Shown: piece after piece, positions 1-4,953 of the stretch
Numbering within the stretch: the stretch's first letter is position 1
How the letters are laid out: every line of letters begins with the position of its first letter
Assembly: GCA_041687295.1 (NCBI GenBank)
Contig: JAWLCG010000212.1
Coordinates: 1 to 8,787 of the forward strand
Reading direction: 5' to 3'
DNA length: 8,787 nucleotides
Origin: JAWLCG01 sp041687295
Lineage (GTDB): Bacteria; Planctomycetota; Phycisphaerae; SM23-33; FEN-1343
The notes under the pieces: model-generated
Seen by the model: the letters and a program-made list of their open reading frames with translations, nothing else
What the model was told of the DNA's origin: nothing
Database searches by the model: none
Translations under genes and position numbers: made by a program

Positions 1-98
1 GCCGCATCGAGCCCCGAGTCCTCAAACGCCGCCGCCACCGCTACCCCCTGATGAAAAGACCTCGTGACACATTGCGGGCAGAGCTCACAAACCCATAA
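1..98 (+). CDS. C-terminal end of an IS4-like transposase (partial, runs off left edge)
   Basis: The reading frame open from base 3 ends at TAA 96-98 and encodes about 31 residues beginning RIEPRVLKRRRHRYPLM and ending ...RAELTNP. A tail of the form EPR-x3-KRR-x3-YPLM-x-KPR is what I recognise from the extreme C-terminus of IS4-family DDE transposases common in cyanobacteria and planctomycetes. The catalytic domain would lie left of the window, so intactness cannot be judged. The very basic tail is the only direct evidence, and the family call is by recall. The bases after the stop (about 120-141, containing GGCAGTGCCATTC) could hold the terminal inverted repeat of the insertion sequence, but the matching left end is not visible. 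It could instead be another basic protein tail. Confidence 0.5.
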   Translation, partial: RIEPRVLKRRRHRYPLMKRPRDTLRAELTNP

Positions 99-138
99 TG
101 GAAAGGCCGGGCAATGGTTACAGACGGCAGTGCCATTC

Positions 139-195
139 GGGTCAGGAACCTTTTCGGCTGCGAAGGCGGAACTGGACCAGAAAGGTTCCTGACCC
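139..195. repeat. 15-bp perfect inverted repeat, 27-nt loop
   Basis: GGGTCAGGAACCTTT at 139-153 is the exact reverse complement of AAAGGTTCCTGACCC at 181-195. The word GTCAGGAACCTTT and its complement are, as far as I recall, frequent intergenic repeats in planctomycete and some proteobacterial genomes, often near REP-associated tyrosine transposases. No such transposase is visible here. It lies just downstream of the transposase tail and may mark either the insertion sequence edge or an independent REP-like element. Confidence 0.7.
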
Positions 196-224
196 CGTTA
201 CGCCCCCTGACCCCGTTACGCCCC
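189..224. repeat. Two perfect tandem copies of an 18-bp unit
   Basis: CTGACCCCGTTACGCCCC occurs at 189-206 and again immediately at 207-224 with no mismatch. The first copy overlaps the right arm of the 139-195 inverted repeat (shared CTGACCC), so the tandem looks like a local duplication of the end of that repeat. No coding function is seen. The rest of the 99-285 gap shows nothing further that I can support. Confidence 0.75.
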
Positions 225-285
225 AGGGCAGTGGGGCGACGATGAAGGGCTCGCCCCTAGCCGGACTGCGTCCGGCCTACAAACA

Positions 286-324
286 CACAGGCCCGCGCGG
301 CTCTTGGAGCGGCGCGGGCCTGTG
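286..324 (-). terminator. Intrinsic-type terminator hairpin for leuC
   Basis: CACAGGCCCGCGC (286-298) pairs perfectly with GCGCGGGCCTGTG (312-324). Inside the 13-nt loop a second stem, GCTC (300-303) with GAGC (307-310), closes on a 3-nt loop. The structure begins 24 nt past the leuC stop. On the minus strand it is followed by GTGTTTGTAGG, which is only a weak U-tract, so termination may be partial or Rho-assisted. The stem strength and position make this the natural end of the leuC transcript. Confidence 0.65.
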
Positions 325-347
325 GTGTTGGGCGGCGGTGTCGAGGG

Positions 348-1730
348 CTACTGGGCGGCGGCCTCGACGGTGCTGGCGGGGCGGATGGCGGCGGCGTATT
401 CGCGGGGGTCGGTGATGCGTCCGCGGATGGCCGTGGCGGCGGCGGTGAGGGGGCTGGCGAGGTAGACGCCGGCCTCCTTGGAGCCCATGCGACCGGGGAA
501 GTTGCGGTTGGTGGTGCTGAGGACCTTGAGGGCCTCGTTGGCCCGGCCGAAGGTGTCCTTCGGGCCGCCGAGGCAGGCGGCGCAGCTGGCCGGGCCGATG
601 CGGCAGCCGGCGGATTCGAAGATGCTCCGCAGGCTCTGGCCGTCGATCTGTCGGCGGTCGAGCTGGGTGTCGACCTCGGTGGTGGCCGGCACGATGAAGG
701 TGTCGACCTTGACGGCTTGGCCCTTGAGGATGGCGGCGGCGGCCACGAAGTCCGTGATCTTGCCGCCGGTGCACGAGCCGATGTAGACCCGGTCGACCGT
801 CACGTCGCTCAGCTCGCGCGCCAGGGCGCGGTTGTCGGGCGAGTGGGGCTTGGCGACGGTCGGCTCGAGCTTGCTCAGGTCGAAGACCCGCTCGCTGTGC
901 CACTGGGCGTCGCCGTCGCTGCGGAGCACCTCGTAGGGCTTCTGCGTGCGGGCCTGGACGAAGGCCTCGGTCACGGCATCGGCGGGGATGATGCCGTTCT
1001 TGCCGCCGGCCTCGATGGCCATGTTGCACAGCGTCATCCGCTCCTCGATGTTCAGGGCGAAGACGCCCTCGCCGTCGAACTCCATCGCGCGGTAGGTCGC
1101 CCCGTCCACGCCGATCTCGCCGATGACGTGGAGGATGAGGTCCTTGGCCATCAGGTAGTCGGGCAGCTCGCCGTCGAAGACGAAGCGCATGGTGGGCGGC
1201 ACCTTGAGCCACAGCCGGCCGGTGCCCATCACGAAGCCCGCGTCGGTGTTGCCGATGCCGGTGGCGAACTGCCCGAACGCCCCGGCCGTGCAGGTGTGGC
1301 TGTCGGTGCCCAGCAGCACCTCGCCGGGCCGGCAGTGGCCCTCCTCGGGCAGGGCGACGTGGCAGACGCCCTTGTAGCTGGTTCGGCTGGGGTCGAGGTA
1401 GCGCTGCGGCATGCCCTCGCCGTGCACGAAGTCGGGGTCGTAGAAGTGGCGGATGCCCTGCCGCTTGACGAACTCGCGCAGGATCTCGATGTTGCGGTGG
1501 GCCAGGTTGTCGGCCGTGAAGATGTAGTGGTCCGGGATGATCACCACCCGCTCGGGGTCCCACACCTTGGCGGCCTGGCCGAAATTCTTCTCGAACACGC
1601 CGATGGTGCCCGGGCCGCAGACGTCGTGCGTCATCAGCACGTCCACGTTCACCCAGACGTTCTCGCCGGGGGTCACCGACGCCTTGCCGGCGTGGCGGGC
1701 AAGGATCTTTTCCGTCAACGTCATGCCCAT
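348..1730 (-). CDS. leuC: 3-isopropylmalate dehydratase large subunit
   Basis: This 460-residue aconitase-superfamily protein catalyses, with the small subunit LeuD, the isomerisation of 2- to 3-isopropylmalate in leucine synthesis (cytoplasmic, 4Fe-4S enzyme). The GTDSHTCTAGAFGQFATGIG block is at 141-160, the ERMTLCNMAIEAGGKNG block at 230-245, and the three predicted cluster ligands are Cys320 (GSCTGG), Cys383 and Cys386 (CAACLGG). STTNRNFPGRMG near 405-416 matches the substrate-binding end of the family. The length is typical of the shorter archaeal/HacA-like LeuC group. The start is chosen because AAGGTGA (1738-1744) lies 7 nt before ATG; a second ATG two codons in is less well placed. 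The usual SCTNG is SCTGG here. No leuD is seen on either side: transposase debris lies downstream and LOG upstream. Homoaconitase or a dimethylmalate dehydratase role cannot be excluded. Confidence 0.93.
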   Translation of the reverse strand: MGMTLTEKILARHAGKASVTPGENVWVNVDVLMTHDVCGPGTIGVFEKNFGQAAKVWDPERVVIIPDHYIFTADNLAHRNIEILREFVKRQGIRHFYDPDFVHGEGMPQRYLDPSRTSYKGVCHVALPEEGHCRPGEVLLGTDSHTCTAGAFGQFATGIGNTDAGFVMGTGRLWLKVPPTMRFVFDGELPDYLMAKDLILHVIGEIGVDGATYRAMEFDGEGVFALNIEERMTLCNMAIEAGGKNGIIPADAVTEAFVQARTQKPYEVLRSDGDAQWHSERVFDLSKLEPTVAKPHSPDNRALARELSDVTVDRVYIGSCTGGKITDFVAAAAILKGQAVKVDTFIVPATTEVDTQLDRRQIDGQSLRSIFESAGCRIGPASCAACLGGPKDTFGRANEALKVLSTTNRNFPGRMGSKEAGVYLASPLTAAATAIRGRITDPREYAAAIRPASTVEAAAQ

Positions 1731-1797
1731 GGCCAGATCACCTTTCTAAGCTGCGCCCCGCCGGCCGGTCCCTCCCGACCCGACAGGACAGCCCTTC

Positions 1798-1826
1798 AGT
1801 GTAGTCGCTCGGACGGCCCGAATCAA
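1798..1826 (-). promoter_or_regulatory. Sigma70-like promoter for leuC
   Basis: Read on the minus strand: a -35 box TTGATT (1821-1826, 4/6 to consensus), a spacer of exactly 17 nt (1804-1820), and a -10 box TACACT (1798-1803, 4/6). Transcription would begin near 1790, giving a leader of about 60 nt before the leuC ATG. It implies that leuC is transcribed independently of LOG. I see no leucine-rich leader peptide or riboswitch fold in the leader. Confidence 0.5.
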
Positions 1827-1841
1827 TTGCGGTTGCAGGGC

Positions 1842-1869
1842 GGGGGCCGTGGCGGTGCCGTTGGCCCCC
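1842..1869 (-). terminator. Possible end-of-transcript hairpin for the LOG gene
   Basis: GGGGGCC (1842-1848) pairs with GGCCCCC (1863-1869) across a 14-nt loop that contains a smaller CGG/CCG stem. It lies about 60 nt past the LOG stop and just before the leuC promoter, where a terminator would be expected. No U-tract follows on the minus strand, so the call is weak. In DNA this G+C-rich such a stem can arise by chance. Confidence 0.3.
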
Positions 1870-1930
1870 AAGCGGCGTCGTTGCCACCGCACTCCATAGG
1901 GCCCAGGCAGACCTGGCCGCCCTCGGCCGC

Positions 1931-2689
1931 TCAGCTGCCGTTGGCCACGCCGTCCTCGGGCGCCCCCCTCCGTGTGGCGGCGCGGGTGGGCTGGCCCGTG
2001 ACGGTGCCCTCGGCGGTCTGGTTCCGGGGCGACTGGGGGGCGGCCTGCTGGCGGCTGAGGCCCTCGCTGAGCAGCCGAACCACCTCGTCAAGGTCGTCGG
2101 TGACGGTGCACAGGTCCAGGTCGCCGGGGGAAATGTAGTGGGCCTTGGTGCCCATGTGCTCGCGGATCCAGTCCAGCAGGGCGGTCCAGTACTCCGAGCC
2201 GACCAGGACGACGGGGAAGTTCTCGACCTTGTCGGTCTGGATGAGGGTCATGGCCTCGAAGAACTCGTCCATCGTGCCGAATCCGCCCGGGAAGCACACG
2301 AAGCCGCTGGCGTACTTGAGGAACATCACCTTGCGGGCGAAGAAGTAGCGAAAGTCGATCTGGATGCCAGCGTAGGGGTTTGGCACCTGCTCGTGGGGCA
2401 GGGTGATGTTCAGGCCGATCGACTGGCCGCCGGCCTCGCTGGCGCCGCGGTTGGCGGCCTCCATGATGCCCGGGCCGCCGCCGGTGATGACGGCGAAGCC
2501 CTCTTTGGCCAGCATCGAGCCCAACTGGCGGGCCTGCTGGTAGTAGGGGTCTGTCCGGGGCGTGCGGGCCGAGCCGAAGATGCTGACGGCTGGGCCGATC
2601 TGACTCATCACCTCGAAGCCTTCGACGAACTCCGCCATGATCCGGAAGATCCGCCAGGGATCCTCTGTCGTGAACGTCCTGTCGCTCAT
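1931..2689 (-). CDS. LOG family protein (TIGR00730 Rossmann-fold nucleotide hydrolase)
   Basis: A 252-residue cytoplasmic protein of the LOG family, often mislabelled lysine decarboxylase. Characterised members cleave nucleoside 5'-monophosphates to free base and ribose 5-phosphate, including cytokinin ribotides. Both signature motifs are present: GGGPGIMEAANRGA (70-83) and PGGFGTMDE (134-142), the latter carrying the conserved Glu. The N-terminus (EDPWRIFRIMAEFVEGFE) is typical of the longer bacterial subgroup. The last 40 or so residues (about 212-252, rich in Q, P, T, G) look disordered. The start ATG at 2687-2689 is chosen because AGGAGAGG (2696-2703) lies 6 nt upstream; the frame stays open to 2818 but that extension is proline/arginine-rich and unlike the family. 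It diverges from the lipoprotein gene. The substrate cannot be told from sequence. Confidence 0.9.
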   Translation of the reverse strand: MSDRTFTTEDPWRIFRIMAEFVEGFEVMSQIGPAVSIFGSARTPRTDPYYQQARQLGSMLAKEGFAVITGGGPGIMEAANRGASEAGGQSIGLNITLPHEQVPNPYAGIQIDFRYFFARKVMFLKYASGFVCFPGGFGTMDEFFEAMTLIQTDKVENFPVVLVGSEYWTALLDWIREHMGTKAHYISPGDLDLCTVTDDLDEVVRLLSEGLSRQQAAPQSPRNQTAEGTVTGQPTRAATRRGAPEDGVANGS

Positions 2690-2765
2690 TCGCTGCCTCT
2701 CCTGGGTCGTGTCAGGCCCTGGCCCGGGCCGATCCGTTGGCCGGCCTGCCGGGCGGGGCTCCGCC

Positions 2766-2771
2766 AGTATA
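2766..2771 (-). promoter_or_regulatory. Possible -10 box for the LOG gene
   Basis: TATACT on the minus strand (5/6 to consensus) stands out in an otherwise G+C-rich divergent spacer, about 77 nt before the LOG start codon. No convincing -35 hexamer lies 16-18 nt upstream. It may depend on an activator or may not be the true promoter. Confidence 0.3.
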
Positions 2772-2817
2772 CACCGGATTCCGCACGGGCCCGGCATGCG
2801 TTGGGGCCAAAACATCA

Positions 2818-2846
2818 TTGACCCGCCCCGCGTCGTCGGCGTTAAT
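2818..2846 (+). promoter_or_regulatory. Sigma70-like promoter for the lipoprotein gene
   Basis: A -35 box TTGACC (2818-2823, 5/6) is followed by a 17-nt spacer and a -10 box GTTAAT (2841-2846, 4/6). The predicted start site near 2853 gives a leader of about 44 nt ahead of the GTG at 2897. It is placed back to back with the possible LOG -10, so the roughly 200-nt spacer 2690-2896 is a divergent promoter region. Confidence 0.45.
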
Positions 2847-2896
2847 GGCCGGCGTCCCGGCTCGCGTGCGAGCCCTTGAGACTACAGGAGTCCAAC

Positions 2897-3724
2897 GTGC
2901 GAGGCAAAGCCCTTTTCGTCCTGACCGTCCTGACCGCCCTGACCGGCTGCGCGGGCGAGTACCGTCTGACCGTGCCCGATACGGTGGCTGCCCCCGGCGG
3001 CGAGGCCCCGGTCATCGCCCGCCTGGAGCGGAGCGAGTTCTGGCGCTTCCACGTGCCGATCGGGCAGGCGGCCCTTCGGTTCGAGGCGAGCCCCGGCCGG
3101 CAGCGGGCGGCCTACACCGACGCCGCCGGCTATGCCGCCCTGGCGGTGCCCGTCGCCGACGAGCCGGGCGAGTACCCCCTGCACGTCCGCCTGCAGGATG
3201 CCCGCGGCGACGAGGCCTACGCCGAGGGGCGGATCTTCGTCCTGCAGCCCAACCGGCTGACGCTGGCGGTCAGCTGGGCCGCCCTGCAGGCTGACCCCGC
3301 CGAGGCCGCCGACGCCCTGGCCCGTCTGGCCGAGGCCGGTGTGGGGGTGATCTACCTGGCCGGCGAGCCCGCCCGCCAGCCCGAGTCGTCGCGCGCCTGG
3401 CTGGCCGAGCGGAACCTGCCGCCCGGGCCCGTCCTGCCCTGGGTGGTGCCCGCCCCCGGCGACCCGCTGACCGGCGGCCTGCCCGCCGCCCGGCGCGTCC
3501 TGGCGGGCCTGGAGATCGTCGTCCTGGCCGAGCTGCCCGCCGCCGACGCCGTCGCCGCCCTGGAGATGGTGCCCGTGACTCTCGGCCAGGCCGACGGGAC
3601 CGCAGTGGCCCTGCTGGACTGGGCCTCGCTGGCCCAGCGCCTGCTGACGGCCCCGCTGCTGATGGGCGAGCACGACTTCGAGCTGATCGCCCCCGAAGAC
3701 GTCCGCGACGCCCTGACGCGGTAG
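2897..3724 (+). CDS. Predicted lipoprotein with Ig-like and degenerate HAD-like regions
   Basis: A 275-residue exported protein. Residues 1-18 form a lipoprotein signal: Arg2 and Lys4, a hydrophobic stretch, then the lipobox LTGC with Cys18 as the lipidated residue, so it should be anchored in a membrane. Residues about 22-116 (YRLTVPDTVAAPGGEAPV to EGRIFVL) read as a beta-rich Ig-like domain. Residues about 121-182 resemble the core of HAD-type phosphatase domains of the LNS2/APP1 kind (VGVIYLAGEP, then SSRAWLAERNLPPGPVL), but the expected DxDGT nucleophile strand is replaced by LAVSWAAL, so it is probably catalytically dead. The start is GTG 2897, since AGGAG (2886-2890) lies 6 nt upstream; the in-frame TTG at 2876 has no such site and would push residues in front of the signal. 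No function is assigned. It stands alone, divergent from LOG. Confidence 0.75.
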   Translation: MRGKALFVLTVLTALTGCAGEYRLTVPDTVAAPGGEAPVIARLERSEFWRFHVPIGQAALRFEASPGRQRAAYTDAAGYAALAVPVADEPGEYPLHVRLQDARGDEAYAEGRIFVLQPNRLTLAVSWAALQADPAEAADALARLAEAGVGVIYLAGEPARQPESSRAWLAERNLPPGPVLPWVVPAPGDPLTGGLPAARRVLAGLEIVVLAELPAADAVAALEMVPVTLGQADGTAVALLDWASLAQRLLTAPLLMGEHDFELIAPEDVRDALTR

Positions 3725-3756
3725 GGTCCGGGACCGCCTGCGGGCGCCCCGCCCGA
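3725..3756 (+). other. Short spacer with weak hairpins after the lipoprotein stop
   Basis: GGTC/GACC (3725-3728, 3732-3735) and GCGGG/CCCGC (3740-3744, 3748-3752) form two small stems with 3-nt loops and no T-run, so at best they make a weak terminator. The sequence also resembles loosely the complement of the right-hand spacer of the symmetric element at 4716-4943, suggesting it is the truncated left flank of the first repeat copy. Confidence 0.35.
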
Positions 3757-3815
3757 GACCCCCACGGATTGCGGCGACTGCGTCGCCTCCATCCGTGGGC
3801 TTGGAGAAAGGGTCC
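3757..3815 (+). repeat. Hairpin core of interspersed repeat, copy 1
   Basis: CCCACGGAT (3761-3769) pairs with ATCCGTGGG (3791-3799), and an inner stem GGCGAC/GTCGCC (3773-3778, 3782-3787) closes on TGC. The flanks 3757-3773 (17 bp) and 3786-3815 (30 bp) recur without mismatch, in inverted orientation, at 4845-4861 and 4797-4826; only the loop differs between the copies. Conserved flanks with a divergent loop are typical of a mobile or structurally selected repeat. Confidence 0.85.
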
Positions 3816-3860
3816 GCAAGGGATTCGCGCTTCGCCTGCGATCCAGCACGCACCGGGGAC

Positions 3861-3904
3861 AGATCGAAAATCTTCAATCAAGAAAATCAAAAATCGAAAA
3901 TCGG
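3861..3904 (+). repeat. Heptad (AAATCNN) array, copy 1, upstream of thyX
   Basis: Six 7-nt units: AGATCGA, AAATCTT, CAATCAA, then a 2-nt slip (GA at 3882-3883), then AAATCAA, AAATCGA, AAATCGG. The TC dinucleotide recurs at 3864, 3871, 3878, 3887, 3894 and 3901. The array is strikingly A+T-rich against its surroundings and ends 12 nt before the thyX ATG, so it may contribute to the promoter or leader. The order of units matches that of the inverted array at 4723-4750, showing that the two are homologous. Confidence 0.8.
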
Positions 3905-3916
3905 AACGAGGTTGGC

Positions 3917-4714
3917 ATGAGCAGCACGGAGGAGTCGGGCGGGCTTCGGATCGTCGAGGCCCCGCGGGTGTACCTGGTGGGCCGGCAGACGGTGGACGAT
4001 GCCGCCGTCGAGCGGTTCCTCACCGACGAGGGCGCCGAGTGGCAGACCGACACCGCCGTCGGGGCCGAGCGACTCGTCGAGGCCGCCGGTCGGCTGTGCT
4101 ACATGAGCTACGGCAAGGGCCGCAAGACCAACGCCGACTACATCGGCCACATCCTGCAGGTGGGCCACGGCTCGGTGCTGGAGCACGCGGTGTGGAGCTT
4201 CGTCGTCACGGGCGTCTCGCGGAGCTTTACGCACGAGCTGGTCCGCCACCGGGCGGGCTTCGGCTACAGCCAGCTCTCGCAGCGCTACGTCGACGAGAGC
4301 GACACCGACTTCGTCGAGCCGCCCGTCATCGCCGCCAACCCCGCCCTGCATGCCCTCTGGACCGACGCGATCGCCAAGGCCCAGGCCGCCTACGTGCAGC
4401 TCGTCGACGGCCTGGCCGAGGCCTACGCCGACGTGCCCGACCGCACCCTCCGCCGCAAGATGGCCCGCCAGGCCGCCCGCAGCGTCCTGCCCAACGCCAC
4501 CGAAACCAAGATCTTCATCACCGCCAACGCCCGCGCCCTGCGCCACTTCATCGAGCTGCGCTGCAACGAGCACGCCGAGACCGAGATCCGCGTCGTCGCC
4601 GAACAGATCCTCCGCATCCTCCAGGCCGAGGCCCCCAACCTCTTCGGCGACTACGAACTGGTCGACCTGCCCGACGGCACGAGGGAGGCGAGGACGCCAA
4701 ACCGCAAGGTGTGA
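3917..4714 (+). CDS. thyX: Flavin-dependent thymidylate synthase
   Basis: A 265-residue cytoplasmic enzyme that makes dTMP from dUMP using methylene-tetrahydrofolate and FAD, working as a homotetramer. Visible family features: ADYIGHILQVGHGSVLEH (73-90), the ThyX signature region RHRAGFGYSQLSQRY (110-124), and the C-terminal block ITANARALRHFIELR (201-215) followed by HAETEIRVVAEQIL. The gap between RHR and the signature Ser121 is 8 residues, not the classic 7; I recall other ThyX groups with this longer gap. Length is within the normal range. GAGG (3908-3911) lies 5 nt before ATG 3917, supporting the start. The last 15 or so residues (DLPDGTREARTPNRKV) look non-conserved and run up to the downstream repeat. 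The gene sits alone between two inverted repeat copies. Presence of thyX suggests, but does not prove, absence of thyA elsewhere. Confidence 0.95.
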   Translation: MSSTEESGGLRIVEAPRVYLVGRQTVDDAAVERFLTDEGAEWQTDTAVGAERLVEAAGRLCYMSYGKGRKTNADYIGHILQVGHGSVLEHAVWSFVVTGVSRSFTHELVRHRAGFGYSQLSQRYVDESDTDFVEPPVIAANPALHALWTDAIAKAQAAYVQLVDGLAEAYADVPDRTLRRKMARQAARSVLPNATETKIFITANARALRHFIELRCNEHAETEIRVVAEQILRILQAEAPNLFGDYELVDLPDGTREARTPNRKV

Positions 4715-4722
4715 CGGGTTTT

Positions 4723-4750
4723 TTGATTTTTGATTGGGGATTCTCGATCG
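4723..4750 (-). repeat. Heptad array, inverted orientation, left end of symmetric element
   Basis: Read on the minus strand the units are CGATCGA, GAATCCC, CAATCAA, AAATCAA, each 7 nt; on the plus strand GA recurs at 4725, 4732, 4739 and 4746. A degenerate further unit continues left to about 4716. The array starts within a few bases of the thyX stop. Its unit order parallels the array upstream of thyX. Confidence 0.75.
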
Positions 4751-4765
4751 TACGCCCCGATCGAG
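4743..4765. repeat. 8-bp inverted repeat CTCGATCG/CGATCGAG
   Basis: CTCGATCG (4743-4750) and CGATCGAG (4758-4765) are exact complements around TACGCCC. It lies at the inner edge of the left heptad array. It could fold in RNA or bind a dimeric protein. There is no T-run on its 3' side to make it a thyX terminator. Confidence 0.6.
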
Positions 4766-4776
4766 CCGCTTCGATA

Positions 4777-4792
4777 GCGAACCGCGGTTCGC
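4777..4792. repeat. 16-bp perfect palindrome
   Basis: GCGAACCGCGGTTCGC is its own reverse complement. Its first ten bases, GCGAACCGCG, recur at 4837-4846 inside the loop of the adjacent hairpin core, so the element contains internal sub-repeats. The equivalent position of copy 1 (about 3820-3840) is only loosely similar. Confidence 0.65.
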
Positions 4793-4796
4793 ACGG

Positions 4797-4861
4797 GGAC
4801 CCTTTCTCCAAGCCCACGGATGGAGGGGTGAGCGCAGCGAACCGCGCAATCCGTGGGGGTC
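4797..4861 (-). repeat. Hairpin core of interspersed repeat, copy 2 (inverted)
   Basis: CCCACGGAT (4813-4821) pairs with ATCCGTGGG (4849-4857) around a 27-nt loop. It is the reverse-complement copy of 3757-3815, with 30-bp and 17-bp identical flanks and a different, longer loop. The two copies stand on opposite sides of thyX pointing toward it. Confidence 0.85.
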
Positions 4862-4908
4862 GGGGGCGGGCGATCCGGCGGCGTATCGACCCCATCGACG
4901 CCCCCACG

Positions 4909-4943
4909 AAATCAAAAATCGCAAATCCCAAATCGAAAATCTA
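4909..4943 (+). repeat. Five perfect AAATCNN heptads, right end of symmetric element
   Basis: AAATCAA, AAATCGC, AAATCCC, AAATCGA and AAATCTA follow each other with no slip (TC at 4912, 4919, 4926, 4933, 4940). With the inverted array at 4723-4750 this bounds an element of about 228 bp whose centre is the 4797-4861 hairpin; spacers of 46 nt (4751-4796) and 47 nt (4862-4908) separate core from arrays. The array ends 10 nt before the next gene's ATG. Confidence 0.85.
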
Positions 4944-4947
4944 CAAT
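4942..4947 (+). promoter_or_regulatory. Putative -10 box giving a leaderless transcript
   Basis: TACAAT (5/6 to TATAAT) overlaps the last two bases of the final heptad. Only six bases (4948-4953) separate it from ATG 4954, so a normal start site would fall on or next to the A of the start codon. No Shine-Dalgarno sequence is present in front of that ATG, which fits leaderless translation. The -35 position (TCGCAA at 4919-4924) is poor. Confidence 0.45.
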
Positions 4948-4953
4948 GGCCCC

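Noticed and set aside
98..415. 105-codon plus-strand frame in the left spacer
   Set aside because: It reads through the tandem repeat, the terminator hairpin and the antisense of leuC; low-complexity Arg/Gly/Pro content.
1731..1797. Leucine attenuator or riboswitch in the leuC leader
   Set aside because: No leader peptide with Leu codons and no competing stems could be found in the short leader.
717..2138. Long plus-strand open frame (473 codons) opposite leuC and the LOG 3' end
   Set aside because: It is antisense to clear leuC coding, crosses the leuC promoter and has an A/G/V/D/L-rich composition with no domain; it is a G+C-driven shadow.
2690..2818. N-terminal extension of LOG to ATG 2818
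   Set aside because: It covers the divergent promoter region, is Pro/Arg-rich, and a good ribosome site fits ATG 2689.
3780..3840. Short peptide (HPWAWRKG) encoded in both repeat copies
   Set aside because: It follows from the shared 30-bp DNA; there is no ribosome site or start and frames differ after the core.
2882..3877. Long minus-strand frame opposite the lipoprotein gene
   Set aside because: Gly/Gln-rich shadow that runs into the repeat; the plus strand has a lipobox, a ribosome site and a family-like protein.
3861..3904. CRISPR-like array
   Set aside because: Unit length is 7 nt with 2 variable bases and no spacers; no cas genes are present.
4715..4724. T6 run just after the thyX stop as an intrinsic terminator
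   Set aside because: Only a 3-bp stem (ACC-GCAA-GGT) precedes it; the T-run belongs to the inverted heptad array.
3769..4953. In-frame upstream extension of the heptosyltransferase through thyX and the repeats
   Set aside because: It passes through thyX in another frame and both repeat copies; the family N-terminus starts exactly at ATG 4954.
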